DNA of 55,291 bases from an uncultured Prevotellaceae bacterium. Its GTDB lineage: Bacteria; Bacteroidota; Bacteroidia; Bacteroidales; Bacteroidaceae. The notes below the pieces were generated by a model. It ran no database searches. It was not told the DNA's origin and was given only the letters and a program-made list of their open reading frames with translations. This document shows, piece by piece, positions 8,699 through 17,580 of the stretch. Location of the stretch: contig CALEPV010000014.1 of the NCBI GenBank assembly GCA_937910905.1, positions 1 through 55,291 on the forward strand. Direction: 5' to 3'. A program made the position numbers and the translations under genes. The first letter of the stretch is position 1. Each line of letters begins with the position of its first letter.

Positions 8699-10210
8699 TT
8701 ACTTCACGTACTCAGCCAGGTCGGTGAGGCGCATGTCGCCCTTACGGAGGAAGGTGTCGTGCATGGCGAAGGCGGCGCTGAGGCAGTGGTGTGTGTGGCC
8801 GCTGTACTTCTCGGCATAGCGGAGGTAGTCGCGGAGCAGGGGCTGGTAGTCGGGGTGAGCCACCTTGATGAGCTCCTCGGCCTTCTCCATAGCGCACTTG
8901 CCGCGCAGGTCGGCAACACCATACTCAGTGATGACGGCATCCACGAAGTGGCTGGTGTGGTCGATGTGTGAGGCGAATGGCACGATGGAGCTGATGGCGC
9001 CGCCCTTGGTGGTGGAGCCGCAGGTGAAGATGCTGAGGTAGGCGTTGCAGGTGAAGTCTGCCGAGCCGCCGATGCCGTTCATCATCTTGGTGCCACAGAT
9101 CTTGGTGGAGTTCACGTGGCCGTAGATGTCGGCCTCGATGGCAGTGTTGAGCGAGCAGACGCCGATGCGGGCGATGACCTCGGGGTTGTTGCTTATCTCA
9201 GACGGACGCAGCACGAGCTTGTCCTTGAAGAAGTCGATGTCGTCGTAGATGCCCTGCAGACACTCGTTGGTCACGGTCAGCGAGCACGCCGAGGCAGAGA
9301 GCACGCGGCCCTCGCGCATCAGCTGCACGGGAGCGTCCTGCAGCACCTCGGTGTAGATGTTGAAGTTGGGCACCTCGGTCGAGTGGCCCAGTGCGCCCAG
9401 CACGGCGTTGGCACCGCTGCCCACACCCGACTGCAGGTTGAGGAACGTTGGGGGTATCTTGCCGTCGCGCATGTTCTGCACGAGGAAGTCGGCCACGTTC
9501 TGACCAATCTTGGTGGTGATGGGGTCCGGATCCTTGAAGGCGCGGGCCTCGTCGGGGATGTTGCACTCTATGATGCCGAGGATGCGGTTGGCGTCCACCT
9601 CCACGTAGGGCTTGCCGATGCGGTCGCCCGGATGCAGGATGTTGATGGGAGTGCGGTAGGGATGGTCTTCAATCTCATAGACATCGTGCAGGCCCTTGGC
9701 CTTGGCGCTATGGAAAGCGTTGACCTCCACGAAGATGCCGCGCTTGGCCAGACGGCAGGCTGTGGGGCTGATGCCTCCGGCAGCGGTGAGGTAGATGTGA
9801 GCCTTCGAGCCGTGTATCTCCACGTCGCAAGCCTCGATGATGGCCCAGTCGATGTCGCCGAGGTAGCCCTGGCGTATCTGTGTGGCCATGTTGGAGAGGT
9901 TGAGGTCGGTGTAGCGGATCTCGTTGAGGTTCACGTGGCGACGGAAGTCGGGGTTGGTGGTGTAAGGGGCGCGCAGACCTATGGCCTGCTCGTTGGCCAG
10001 CACACCGTCGCAGCTCTGGCCCGTGCTGGCACCGGTGAAGATGTTTACCTTGAATGGGCGGCCAGCCTCATGCTCGGCATGGGCTTTCTTAGCCAGCTCT
10101 GCTGTTACGCACTTAGGCACACCTGCTGGTGTGAAGCCCGACAGTCCCAGTGTGTGACCGTTCTCGATCTGCGCTGCTGCTTCGGCAGCGGTGATTTTCT
10201 TTAGTTCCAT
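8699..10210 (-). CDS. Acetyl-CoA hydrolase/succinyl-CoA:acetate CoA-transferase family
   Basis: 503 residues from the ATG at 10210 (MELKKITAAEAA), the usual length for this class I CoA-transferase family (AarC, Cat1, Ach1). The N-terminal half has GLSGFTPAGVPK and GASTGQSCD. The C-terminal half has the YTEVLQD segment that carries the family's catalytic glutamate, then GVGSGANAV before it and EYGVADLRGK near the end. It likely moves CoA between succinyl-CoA and acetate, or the reverse, in acetate/succinate fermentation, a central route in Bacteroidales. Codons upstream to 10234 fall in the intergenic repeat and were not used. It appears monocistronic. Confidence 0.9.
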   Translation of the reverse strand: MELKKITAAEAAAQIENGHTLGLSGFTPAGVPKCVTAELAKKAHAEHEAGRPFKVNIFTGASTGQSCDGVLANEQAIGLRAPYTTNPDFRRHVNLNEIRYTDLNLSNMATQIRQGYLGDIDWAIIEACDVEIHGSKAHIYLTAAGGISPTACRLAKRGIFVEVNAFHSAKAKGLHDVYEIEDHPYRTPINILHPGDRIGKPYVEVDANRILGIIECNIPDEARAFKDPDPITTKIGQNVADFLVQNMRDGKIPPTFLNLQSGVGSGANAVLGALGHSTEVPNFNIYTEVLQDAPVQLMREGRVLSASACSLTVTNECLQGIYDDIDFFKDKLVLRPSEISNNPEVIARIGVCSLNTAIEADIYGHVNSTKICGTKMMNGIGGSADFTCNAYLSIFTCGSTTKGGAISSIVPFASHIDHTSHFVDAVITEYGVADLRGKCAMEKAEELIKVAHPDYQPLLRDYLRYAEKYSGHTHHCLSAAFAMHDTFLRKGDMRLTDLAEYVK

Positions 10211-10227
10211 AATAAAGCCCCCTCCAG

Positions 10228-10271
10228 GACCCACCCCTTGCCCTCCCTGCGAGGGAGGGAGTGGTTACTAT
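10228..10271 (+). repeat. G-rich dispersed repeat, copy A
   Basis: Begins GACCCACCCC, then an inverted pair CCCTCCCT / AGGGAGGG, then GAGTGGTTACTAT. The same order of elements recurs at 35700-35744, and the 3' half recurs at 21361-21404. It lies in the untranslated leader of the CoA-transferase gene and opens the 509-bp gene-free stretch 10211-10719. Confidence 0.65.
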
Positions 10272-10336
10272 TTGAGTTTAGAGGGTAATGTATGTTTGAT
10301 GATTAATGATGTTGTAGTGCTTGCGGATTGATTGCA

Positions 10337-10391
10337 GGTTTATTGCTGGTTTATTGCTGGTTTATTGCTGGTTTATTGCTGGTTTATTGCA
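10337..10391. repeat. 11-bp tandem repeat, five copies
   Basis: Four exact copies plus one truncated copy of GGTTTATTGCT in a row. No gene covers it. Because 11 is not a multiple of three and flanks lack coding signals, it is an intergenic microsatellite. It lies between copy A of the G-rich repeat and the purine tract. Confidence 0.85.
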
Positions 10392-10496
10392 GCGGACGAA
10401 CCGCTGCACACGGGACCTCAGGCTTGGGAGATACTCCCCGTAGCCCCCGTGGGGGCTCCAGGCCTTGGTGCTATTCTCCCATGCGCTGCCATCCAG

Positions 10497-10719
10497 CCTT
10501 GAGAGGTGACCACTCTCCCCCTTGAGCGGGAATCCGGGAGGGAGAGCGTGGAGCGGGGAGGGGGCTCGGGAGGGAGAGCCGGGAGGGAGAGCGTGGAGCC
10601 GAGAGGGAGATCCGAGAGGGAGAGCGGGGATCCGGGAGGGAGAGCGGGGAGCCGAGAGGGAGAGCGGGAAGGGGTCTCGGGAGAGGGTCGGGAGAGGGTC
10701 GGAAGGGGGGCAGGCCCTT
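10497..10719. repeat. Purine-rich degenerate repeat tract upstream of the typA stop
   Basis: Starts with an inverted relative of the G-rich repeat (GGTGACCACTCTCCC at about 10506-10520), then about 190 bp almost free of T and built from variants of GGGAGGGAGAGC. Unit spacing is irregular (about 12-22 bp). It has no credible gene; short reading frames through it are low-complexity Gly/Arg/Glu. With 10211-10496 it fills the gap between typA and the CoA-transferase gene. Confidence 0.7.
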
Positions 10720-12525
10720 TTATTCCCTATTCGCCCTCTTTCTCTCCAGGTGATCCAATAGGATCTTGCGCATACGCATGGACTTAGGGGTCACTTCCAC
10801 GTACTCGTCGGCCTTGATGTACTCCAGTGCCTCCTCGAGCGAGAGGATGGTGGCGGGTATGATGCGGGCTTTCTCGTCGGAGCCGCTAGCGCGCATGTTG
10901 GTGAGCTGCTTGGACTTGGTGACGTTCACCACGAGGTCGTTCTCATGCACATGCTCGCCCACCACCTGGCCGGCATAGACCTCGGTCTGCGGTTCGATGA
11001 AGAACTTGCCTCGGTCCTGAAGGTTGTTGATGGCGTAGGCGAAGGCGGTGCCGGTCTCGAGGCTCACCATCGAGCCTGCCGTGCGGCGCACTATCTCGCC
11101 CTTGTAGGGCTGGTACTCCTTGTAGCGGTGAGCCATGATGGCCTCGCCCTGGCTGGCTGTCAGCACGTTGGTGCGCAGACCGATGATGCCTCGCGAGGGT
11201 ATCATAAACTCTATGTTCACGCGGTCGCCCTGGCTCTCCATGCTGGTCATCTCGCCCTTGCGACGCGTCACCATATCTATCATCTTGCTGGCGAACTCCT
11301 CGGGCACGTTGATGGTCAGTTCCTCGATGGGCTCGCACTTCTCGCCATTAATCTCCTTGTAGATTACCTGCGGCTGTCCCACCTGCAGCTCGTAGCCCTC
11401 GCGGCGCATGGTCTCGATGAGCACGCTGAGGTGCAGCACACCGCGTCCGCTGACTATCCAGCGGTCGGTCGAGCCCTCGGCCAGCTCCACACGCAGGGCG
11501 AGGTTGCGCTCCAGCTCGCGCTGCAAGCGCTCGTGGATGTGACGGCTGGTGCACCACTTACCCTCCTTGCCGAAGAACGGCGAGTCGTTGATGGTGAACA
11601 GCATCGACATCGTGGGTTCGTCAATAGATATCGTGGGTAGTGCCTCCGGTTCCTCGGCATCGCAGATGGTGTCGCCTATCTCGAAGCTAGGCAGGCCTAT
11701 GATGGCGCAGATGTCGCCGCTCGACACGGCATCGGTCTTCTGCTGTCCCATGCCTGTGAAGGTGTGCAGCTCCTTGATTTTGGTGCGCTCCTTGGTGCCG
11801 TCGCGATGGGCTATAGTGATGTTCATGCCCTCGCGGATGGTGCCGCGGTGCACGCGTCCCACGGCTATACGGCCCGTGTAGGTCGAATAGTCGAGCGAGG
11901 TGATGAGCATCTGGGGTGTGCCGTCGAGGCACTCAGGTGCGGGAATATGCTCCAGTATCTGGTCCAAGAGATAAAAGATGTTGTCCGTGGGCTGCTGCCA
12001 GTCCTCGCCCATCCAGCCCTGCTTGGCCGAGCCGTAGATTACGGGGAAGTCCAGCTGCTCCTCGGTGGCGTCGAGGTCGCACATCAGGTCGAACACCATC
12101 TCATACACCTCCTCGGGGCGGCAGTTGGGCTTGTCCACTTTGTTGATCACCACGATGGGCTTCAAGCCAATCTGCAGCGCCTTCTGCAGCACGAAGCGCG
12201 TCTGCGGCATCGGGCCCTCGAAGGCATCCACCAGCAGCAGGCAGCCATCGGCCATGTTGAGCACGCGCTCCACCTCGCCACCGAAGTCGGAGTGGCCCGG
12301 AGTGTCGATGATGTTGATCTTGGTGTCCTTGTAGTTGATGCTGACGTTCTTGCTGAGGATGGTTATGCCTCGCTCGCGCTCCAGCTCGTTGTTGTCGAGC
12401 ATCAGCTCGCCTGTCTGCTGGTTCTCGCGAAAAAGGTTACCCGCCAGCAGCATCTTGTCCACTAATGTAGTCTTGCCATGATCGACGTGTGCGATGATGG
12501 CTATGTTGCGAATGTTCTGTTGCAT
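10720..12525 (-). CDS. typA: Translational GTPase TypA/BipA
   Basis: 601 residues, typical length. G1 is AHVDHGKTT at about residues 11-19, G2 lies around ERERGITI, G3 is DTPGHSDFGGEV and G4 is NKVDKP. EF-G-like domains and the BipA C-terminal domain follow (FMIPSRGIIGLRT, and VEVTPKSMRMRK near the end). It binds the ribosome and aids assembly and stress or cold adaptation. A good -7 box 9 bp before the ATG suggests it has its own, nearly leaderless promoter, although the PP2C gene ends only 48 bp upstream. Confidence 0.96.
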   Translation of the reverse strand: MQQNIRNIAIIAHVDHGKTTLVDKMLLAGNLFRENQQTGELMLDNNELERERGITILSKNVSINYKDTKINIIDTPGHSDFGGEVERVLNMADGCLLLVDAFEGPMPQTRFVLQKALQIGLKPIVVINKVDKPNCRPEEVYEMVFDLMCDLDATEEQLDFPVIYGSAKQGWMGEDWQQPTDNIFYLLDQILEHIPAPECLDGTPQMLITSLDYSTYTGRIAVGRVHRGTIREGMNITIAHRDGTKERTKIKELHTFTGMGQQKTDAVSSGDICAIIGLPSFEIGDTICDAEEPEALPTISIDEPTMSMLFTINDSPFFGKEGKWCTSRHIHERLQRELERNLALRVELAEGSTDRWIVSGRGVLHLSVLIETMRREGYELQVGQPQVIYKEINGEKCEPIEELTINVPEEFASKMIDMVTRRKGEMTSMESQGDRVNIEFMIPSRGIIGLRTNVLTASQGEAIMAHRYKEYQPYKGEIVRRTAGSMVSLETGTAFAYAINNLQDRGKFFIEPQTEVYAGQVVGEHVHENDLVVNVTKSKQLTNMRASGSDEKARIIPATILSLEEALEYIKADEYVEVTPKSMRMRKILLDHLERKRANRE

Positions 12526-12533
12526 ACCGGCTG

Positions 12534-12541
12534 CAAAGGTA
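12534..12541 (-). promoter_or_regulatory. Probable -7 box of typA
   Basis: Minus strand reads TACCTTTG, matching TAnnTTTG, with a TTTG about 15 bp further upstream. It is so close to the ATG (12525) that the transcript would have a leader of only a few bases. Confidence 0.55.
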
Positions 12542-12573
12542 CTGCTTTCTGCCGAACAAATGACCGTTGAGCA

Positions 12574-13575
12574 CTAAATAATGTGCTCTGCATGCAGCAT
12601 TAGAACCACCGCCAGCACTGCGGCAGCTATCACCAGCAGTACTGTAGCCACCGCTGCTACAATGCCCAGCCGCCCCGGCCAACGCCTGCTGGCGGGGGCT
12701 GCATCGGCCAGCGTGTCGTTCAGCCGACTGCGGCGGCCGGCGGGGGTGGTCCCGCTTCCGAGGCTCACGCGCAACAGTGCCACGGTCACATTGTCGTAAC
12801 CGCCGCTGTCGAGAGCCGCGTCGATGAGCATGTCACGGGTGCGGCCCAGGGAGTCGGCCGGCGCGGTCAGCACGTCTATGATGCGCTCCTCACTGGCCAC
12901 GGACGAGAGGCCATCGGAGCACAGCAGGAACGTGTCGCCGTGGCACACGGTGTATGTACGCGTCTCGGCCAGCGACTGAGCGGAAGCCTGCCCGAGGCTG
13001 CGGGTTATGATGTTGGCCAGCGGGTGGTCGTGAGCTTCCTGTGGGGTGAGCTCGTCTTTGTCTATGAGCTCCTGCACCAGCGAGTGGTCCTTGGTCAGCT
13101 GGGTCAAGCCTGTCTGCCTGTTGAACACGTAACAACGGCTGTCACCACACCATCCTATCTGCACCTGTTGCTCCATCATCCACAGCACGACGATGGTGGT
13201 GCCCATGCCCTGACGGGTCTCGTCGTGCGCGGCACTGTCCACGATACGCGCGTTGGCCTCACTGATGACATCCTTGATATGGCGCTCGCGGGCCTCGCTG
13301 CTGCCTGCTATGTGGCATATATGGTCGGGGCTGAACAGCTCGCGCACGGTGTCTATGGCTATCTGCGATGCCACCTCGCCTGCGTTGGCACCGCCCATGC
13401 CGTCGGCCACCACAAGCAGACAGCCATAATCCCCTAGGGAGGCGGTGATGCCTCCTCGGGGGATGTCGAAGTTGTTATGTCGCAGGTCGTGGCACAGGAC
13501 ATAGTTGTCCTCGTTGTTGAGCCTGTGGAGTCCCTTGTCCGTGCCACCGGCTATCTCGACGGTTGTGTTCGGCAT
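12574..13575 (-). CDS. PP2C-family Ser/Thr phosphatase with C-terminal membrane anchor
   Basis: 333 residues. The motifs of metal-dependent PP2C phosphatases appear in order: GLHRLNNEDN, VVADGMGGANAGEVA (metal-binding Asp), GMGTTIV, GWCGDSRCYV, TKDHSLVQ, LCSDGLSS and GYDNVTVALL. A hydrophobic helix at about residues 303-328 anchors it with the catalytic domain in the cytoplasm. It is the last gene of the six-gene kinase/FHA cluster, 2 bp after the FHA/protease-like gene, and should remove phosphates placed by the two kinases upstream. The pairing is inferred from gene order; PP2C-kinase pairs are well known in bacteria. Confidence 0.93.
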   Translation of the reverse strand: MPNTTVEIAGGTDKGLHRLNNEDNYVLCHDLRHNNFDIPRGGITASLGDYGCLLVVADGMGGANAGEVASQIAIDTVRELFSPDHICHIAGSSEARERHIKDVISEANARIVDSAAHDETRQGMGTTIVVLWMMEQQVQIGWCGDSRCYVFNRQTGLTQLTKDHSLVQELIDKDELTPQEAHDHPLANIITRSLGQASAQSLAETRTYTVCHGDTFLLCSDGLSSVASEERIIDVLTAPADSLGRTRDMLIDAALDSGGYDNVTVALLRVSLGSGTTPAGRRSRLNDTLADAAPASRRWPGRLGIVAAVATVLLVIAAAVLAVVLMLHAEHII

Positions 13576-13577
13576 GG

Positions 13578-15290
13578 CTATCTGTTGAAACGCGCCACGG
13601 GTATGAGACGGCTCTGCCCGTAGAAGTGGCCCACGTACATGCCCACGAGGCGGTAGTTGCCATCGCTGTCCTTGATGAATGCTGGTGAACCCAGATAGCC
13701 GCTGGTGCTGGTCGGAGCGCTCTGCAGCACTATGGTGCCGTTCTGAGTGTCGTTGCGCGAGGTGCTGGACTTGAAGTACTCGAGGCTCAGGTTGTGGATG
13801 TTGGTGGTGCCCATGAAACCTGCGATCTGTATATCAGTGCCACCCTCGCTGGCCACAGAAGCACCAGTGTTGTACGGTATGCCTGCACCTCCAGCACCCG
13901 GCAGTATGGCCACACAGCGCGAGGTGGGTGAGAAGACGCGTATCTCAGCATAGTGACGCTCAATGTAGGACACGCTGATGCTGTTGCGCTTCAGTATGGC
14001 GCGTATGCTACGCTCTATCTCGATGCGCTCCACACGGGTGTCGCCTGAGCGGTCAATCATGAAGTCTTGGTTGTTGAAGCTCAGCTTGGCAGCTGTGCCA
14101 GCAGTGCTATAGGCCTCGTACTCGATGATGATATTGCACCCAGCGGCAGCATACTGTCGCATGATGCTGCGCCAGCTGCCCTGCTGCACGCCGGTGGTCT
14201 GGTCGAACACCCACGGCTCAATGTTCTGGCGGGCTGTGATGAACGAGCCGTTGCTCAGCAGGAAGCCCGTGCCGCAGGCCACATCGCTCAGCGAGATATG
14301 CGGGTCTATGGACACGCCGTCCTTCTCGATGGTGATGCGGCGTATCTTCAGTGTGTATATCTGGTCGTTGTAGTCGCGAATGGCCGCCTGTGCTGCGCCT
14401 CCTGTGGCTGGTGCCGATGCCGTGCTGGTCGCAGAGCTGTAGTCGGCTTCGTCGTCATAGTTGTCAGCCGCTGTCGCAGCTGCTGCACCGCCGTTGCCAG
14501 CCACCTGTGCCCGCAGAGCAGATATCTCCTGCTGCAGTGCTGGGTTGTCGCGATACACGGTGGTGTAGCGTGTCTGCACCTGCTGTTTCTGCTGCTGCAG
14601 CTCCTCGAGCTGGCGGCGAAGGTTCTCGTTCTCGGGGTTTTCGCGCATCTGTCGGTTCAAGTCCTCTATCTGCTGATCCAGCTGTTGGTCCTGCTGTATG
14701 AGCTGCTCGGCCTGTGCCAGCAGCTGCTGGTTCTGCTGTGCGAGCTTGTAGTTCCAGAATCCCAAGCCCAGCACCACCAGTAGCAGCAGTGCTGCCATGC
14801 CCCACAGCGCACGGCGATAGGGGCGCAGTGCCTGCTGGCGGAACAGATTCATGCGCTCGGTCAGACGAATGCTTGATGTGGTACTCTGGCTGCCCTGAGG
14901 TATGATGAACCCGAAGCGGGGCCCATTGCCAGCGAGCTGTATCTCGTCGCCCGACTGTAAGTAGTATGTGCCGTTGATGGCCTGGCCGTTGACGAAGGTG
15001 GGGTTGGAGTGCGACAGGTGCACGAGCTTCCAGTTGTCGCCCTCGCGCACGATGGCTGCATGACGGCGGCTCACAGAGCCAAAGTCCTCGTCGAAGCGCA
15101 CTTGACAGCTGGCATCGCGACCTATCTCAATCTGGTCCACGATGATCTTCTGTGCATCGCCGGCATGGTGATACTTGGACGTTGTCTTATGTTCAATGAT
15201 GTAGTACTTGCGTCCAGAGCCGTTGAACAGTGCTCCCATACCGGCACCTACGCTGCCGGCGATAGTACGTTGATAGTTGGATGTGCCCAT
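13578..15290 (-). CDS. FHA domain-TM-coiled coil-trypsin-like pseudoprotease
   Basis: 570 residues from the ATG at 15290 (MGTSNYQRT). An N-terminal FHA domain (about 50-130) has IGRDASCQ, SVSRRH and NPTFVNG, which looks competent for phosphothreonine binding. A membrane helix (162-179) follows, then a Gln-rich coiled coil (about 181-262), an Ala/Thr-rich spacer, and a trypsin/HtrA-like domain (338-570). In that domain the His position of TAxH reads ITARQNIEPW (Gln355), and the Ser position of GxSGxP reads GYLGSP (Leu533). Two catalytic residues therefore appear lost, and the periplasmic domain is more likely a sensor or binding module. It sits between the kinase-FHA gene and the phosphatase gene. 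Upstream in-frame codons to 15380 overlap the kinase gene and were not used. Confidence 0.82.
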   Translation of the reverse strand: MGTSNYQRTIAGSVGAGMGALFNGSGRKYYIIEHKTTSKYHHAGDAQKIIVDQIEIGRDASCQVRFDEDFGSVSRRHAAIVREGDNWKLVHLSHSNPTFVNGQAINGTYYLQSGDEIQLAGNGPRFGFIIPQGSQSTTSSIRLTERMNLFRQQALRPYRRALWGMAALLLLVVLGLGFWNYKLAQQNQQLLAQAEQLIQQDQQLDQQIEDLNRQMRENPENENLRRQLEELQQQKQQVQTRYTTVYRDNPALQQEISALRAQVAGNGGAAAATAADNYDDEADYSSATSTASAPATGGAAQAAIRDYNDQIYTLKIRRITIEKDGVSIDPHISLSDVACGTGFLLSNGSFITARQNIEPWVFDQTTGVQQGSWRSIMRQYAAAGCNIIIEYEAYSTAGTAAKLSFNNQDFMIDRSGDTRVERIEIERSIRAILKRNSISVSYIERHYAEIRVFSPTSRCVAILPGAGGAGIPYNTGASVASEGGTDIQIAGFMGTTNIHNLSLEYFKSSTSRNDTQNGTIVLQSAPTSTSGYLGSPAFIKDSDGNYRLVGMYVGHFYGQSRLIPVARFNR

Positions 15291-15370
15291 AAGTGAATTG
15301 TTTGTTGTGGGGTATTGATATGTATATATTATAAGGTAGATGCTATTGGTTCGGTGGCCGTTGGTGCTGT

Positions 15371-16669
15371 TCACACGCACTCAAAGCGCAGCGTGGTGTC
15401 GCCCATCGTGATGATGTCACCTGGCTGCACGTAGACACCGGTCTGTGTGGCCTCAACAGAGTTGACGTATGTGCCATTGCCCGAACGGACCCAATGGCGC
15501 AGGTCTGGCTGCCACTGTCCGTCGCGCAGTATCCACTGCCCGTTGGCCAGCTCCAGGGTGCAGTGTCGGCGCGACACGTAGGCGTTGTACTCGGAGCGTA
15601 TGTGTATGGTGTTGGAGGGCTCGCGCCCCACGGTGATGAGATGTCGGCCAGCGGCGGCTATGTCGGTCAGGCTGTACACACGGCCGTAGTCCTCGCCCTG
15701 CATCACTCTAAGGTATATGCCGCGGCGCAGTGCGGCGGGCTGGTTCGGGCCCTGACCGAAGATGTAGACGGGGGTATAGAGCGCGGCGGAGTGATTAGTG
15801 GTGCTGGGCAGCAGTGCCGCCACATCGCGCACGGACTGCAGGCGGTGCCTAAAGTCGGGCACCAGGCAGCCCTCAATCAGCCGTTCCCAAGCCGCAGCAT
15901 CGGATAGCCGGTACAGCGCGCAGTGGTCCCACGTGCCGGTGTCGGCGTTCTTCTGATAGGCTGGCAGATGGCTGAAGTCATCCAGCCGGCCGAAGGGCAA
16001 CTGGCCTGTGAGCAGCTGGTAGGCCACCACGCCGAATGAGAAGATGTCTGTCGTGGGCAGCACCGTGGCGTCGCCGCGAGCGCGTCGGGCCTGCTCGGGC
16101 GGCATATAGGCATAGGTGCCAAACACCTGCTCGGGCCGCCCGAAGATGTTGCGCGAAGTCATGCGGCGGTTGCGGTCGCCGGCGATGCCGAAGTCGGTCA
16201 GCGCGGCTGTGCCGTCGCTTTTGAACAGCACATTCTCGGGTTTGAGGTCGCGGTGTACCTTGCCGTTGGCGTGTAGCGCAGCCAAGCCTTGCAGTATCTG
16301 CCTACAGATGGTGGCCGCGTGGCCTGCCGACTGGCCCAGCATTAGTGTCAGGTCGCCACCGCCGCAGAACTCCATCACGATGTATGGGTTGCCTCCGACA
16401 GAGCCGTAGTCCACCGATTGCACCAGATTGTCGCAGGCTATCTGTCCTGTTCTGAACTCCATCTCGAAGCGCCGGCTCAGCGACTCGCGTATGTCGGGTG
16501 GCACGTCCCACAGTCGCAGTAGCTTCAGCGCATAGGTGCCGCCGTCGGGTGTCTGCACCTTATACACCTTGCCGAAGGCTCCTTCTCCAAGAGTCTTCAC
16601 TACGGTGTAGCGACCACAGACAGTCTGACCATCGGCAAAGTCGCATCTGTCGACAACTGGCAATGACAT
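15371..16669 (-). CDS. Ser/Thr protein kinase with C-terminal FHA domain
   Basis: 432 residues. The kinase domain covers about 20-290: glycine loop GEGAFGKVY (28-36), likely ATP lysine K49 (YALKLL), VHRDLKPEN (138-146) with an RD-type catalytic loop, DFG at 159-161 and MPPEQ in the activation segment. All Hanks motifs are present, so it should be active. The C-terminal 85 residues form a second module with VGREPSN, SRRHCTLEL and SGNGTYVNS, a standard FHA fold. No membrane helix is seen. A kinase fused to its own phosphopeptide reader fits an assembly or feedback role. It follows the zinc-ribbon/FHA gene by 48 bp. Confidence 0.93.
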   Translation of the reverse strand: MSLPVVDRCDFADGQTVCGRYTVVKTLGEGAFGKVYKVQTPDGGTYALKLLRLWDVPPDIRESLSRRFEMEFRTGQIACDNLVQSVDYGSVGGNPYIVMEFCGGGDLTLMLGQSAGHAATICRQILQGLAALHANGKVHRDLKPENVLFKSDGTAALTDFGIAGDRNRRMTSRNIFGRPEQVFGTYAYMPPEQARRARGDATVLPTTDIFSFGVVAYQLLTGQLPFGRLDDFSHLPAYQKNADTGTWDHCALYRLSDAAAWERLIEGCLVPDFRHRLQSVRDVAALLPSTTNHSAALYTPVYIFGQGPNQPAALRRGIYLRVMQGEDYGRVYSLTDIAAAGRHLITVGREPSNTIHIRSEYNAYVSRRHCTLELANGQWILRDGQWQPDLRHWVRSGNGTYVNSVEATQTGVYVQPGDIITMGDTTLRFECV

Positions 16670-16717
16670 GGGTCTATAGGGTGGTTTTAGGACTGCGACG
16701 CTCGCATCGCAGCTGGT

Positions 16718-17545
16718 TTACTTGGTCTCGAAGCGGAACTCGCGGTTGCCCAGCATGATAACCGTGCCAGGCTTGAGTTCGGTAGGCTCGGTCACCTTGA
16801 CGTATGTGGAGCCGTGCTCGCTACGGTTCTCTATGTACCACTTGCCGTTCTTGAACGACAACGCAGCCTGCTCTTTGGAGGTGATGGTGATGTTGGAGGG
16901 CTCGGTGTTGGCGCGGTTCAGTATACAGCTCTGGCCGGTGTAGCCGCGTGTGGTGGGCTGGATGGTCTCGTCCTCGTCGGGCACCAGTGTCAGGCTGAAC
17001 TGGGGCTGTATCTCACCGCGGTAGCGCGGTGAGCGCATGGTTTTGAGGCGTATGGGCGCGCCGCAGTGTGGGCAGAACTTGTTGGCCACGTCCACCTGCT
17101 GGCCGCACTTGTCGCACTGCACGTGGGTAGGCACCCCGGGTATGGCTGCGGCTGTAGCTCTCTGGCTGCTGTCTGCACCACCCTGCTGCGCGGCTGCCGA
17201 GGGCTGTCCCTGGGGCATCTGAGCGCCGCAGCTGGGGCAGGACGTCGCATTGCCAGCCACTGGATACCCGCAGGCGGGGCAGTGGCGCTCGGAGATTACG
17301 GTGCGGGTGATGGGCGCGCCGGCTGGTGCGGCGGGCGCTGCCGTGGCTCCTACAGAGGCGGCATTCACTGTCTGGCCTGGGCGGAACACTATGGTGGGGC
17401 GTGGCTGCCGTCCGGTGTCCATGGTGGTGTGGTCAGTGTCGGCAGGCGACATGACGGGTGCTGTGTGTGCAGCTATGGGCAGTCCGCACTTCTCGCATAC
17501 GGCTGCGTTTGGTTGGTTCTCCCAACCGCAATTCTGGCATCTCAT
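16718..17545 (-). CDS. Zinc-ribbon protein with divergent FHA domain
   Basis: About 275 residues from the ATG at 17545 (MRCQNCGW). Three double-CxxC zinc ribbons are present: CQNCG with CEKCG, CPACG with CPSCG, and CDKCG with CPHCG. They are joined by Pro/Ala-rich linkers. The last 90 residues match an FHA fold (NGKWYIENRSEHGSTYVK, MLGNREFRFE), but the usual SxxH signature reads SKEQ and the GR before it reads NR. Phosphothreonine binding is therefore doubtful. No catalytic motif or membrane helix. It is probably a scaffold or adaptor for the neighbouring kinases. The start is chosen so that the first ribbon is N-terminal; upstream codons overlap the BACON gene. Confidence 0.85.
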   Translation of the reverse strand: MRCQNCGWENQPNAAVCEKCGLPIAAHTAPVMSPADTDHTTMDTGRQPRPTIVFRPGQTVNAASVGATAAPAAPAGAPITRTVISERHCPACGYPVAGNATSCPSCGAQMPQGQPSAAAQQGGADSSQRATAAAIPGVPTHVQCDKCGQQVDVANKFCPHCGAPIRLKTMRSPRYRGEIQPQFSLTLVPDEDETIQPTTRGYTGQSCILNRANTEPSNITITSKEQAALSFKNGKWYIENRSEHGSTYVKVTEPTELKPGTVIMLGNREFRFETK

Positions 17546-17580
17546 ATAGTGTATCTTTACGTGGTCTGTGCGGGGTGTGC

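Noticed and set aside
10337..10391. CRISPR array or repeat-protein gene
   Set aside because: Units are 11 bp without spacers, and the frame shifts from copy to copy.
10506..10787. Small Gly/Arg/Glu-rich proteins in the purine tract
   Set aside because: Composition follows the repeat directly, two frames are open at once, and the end overlaps typA on the other strand.
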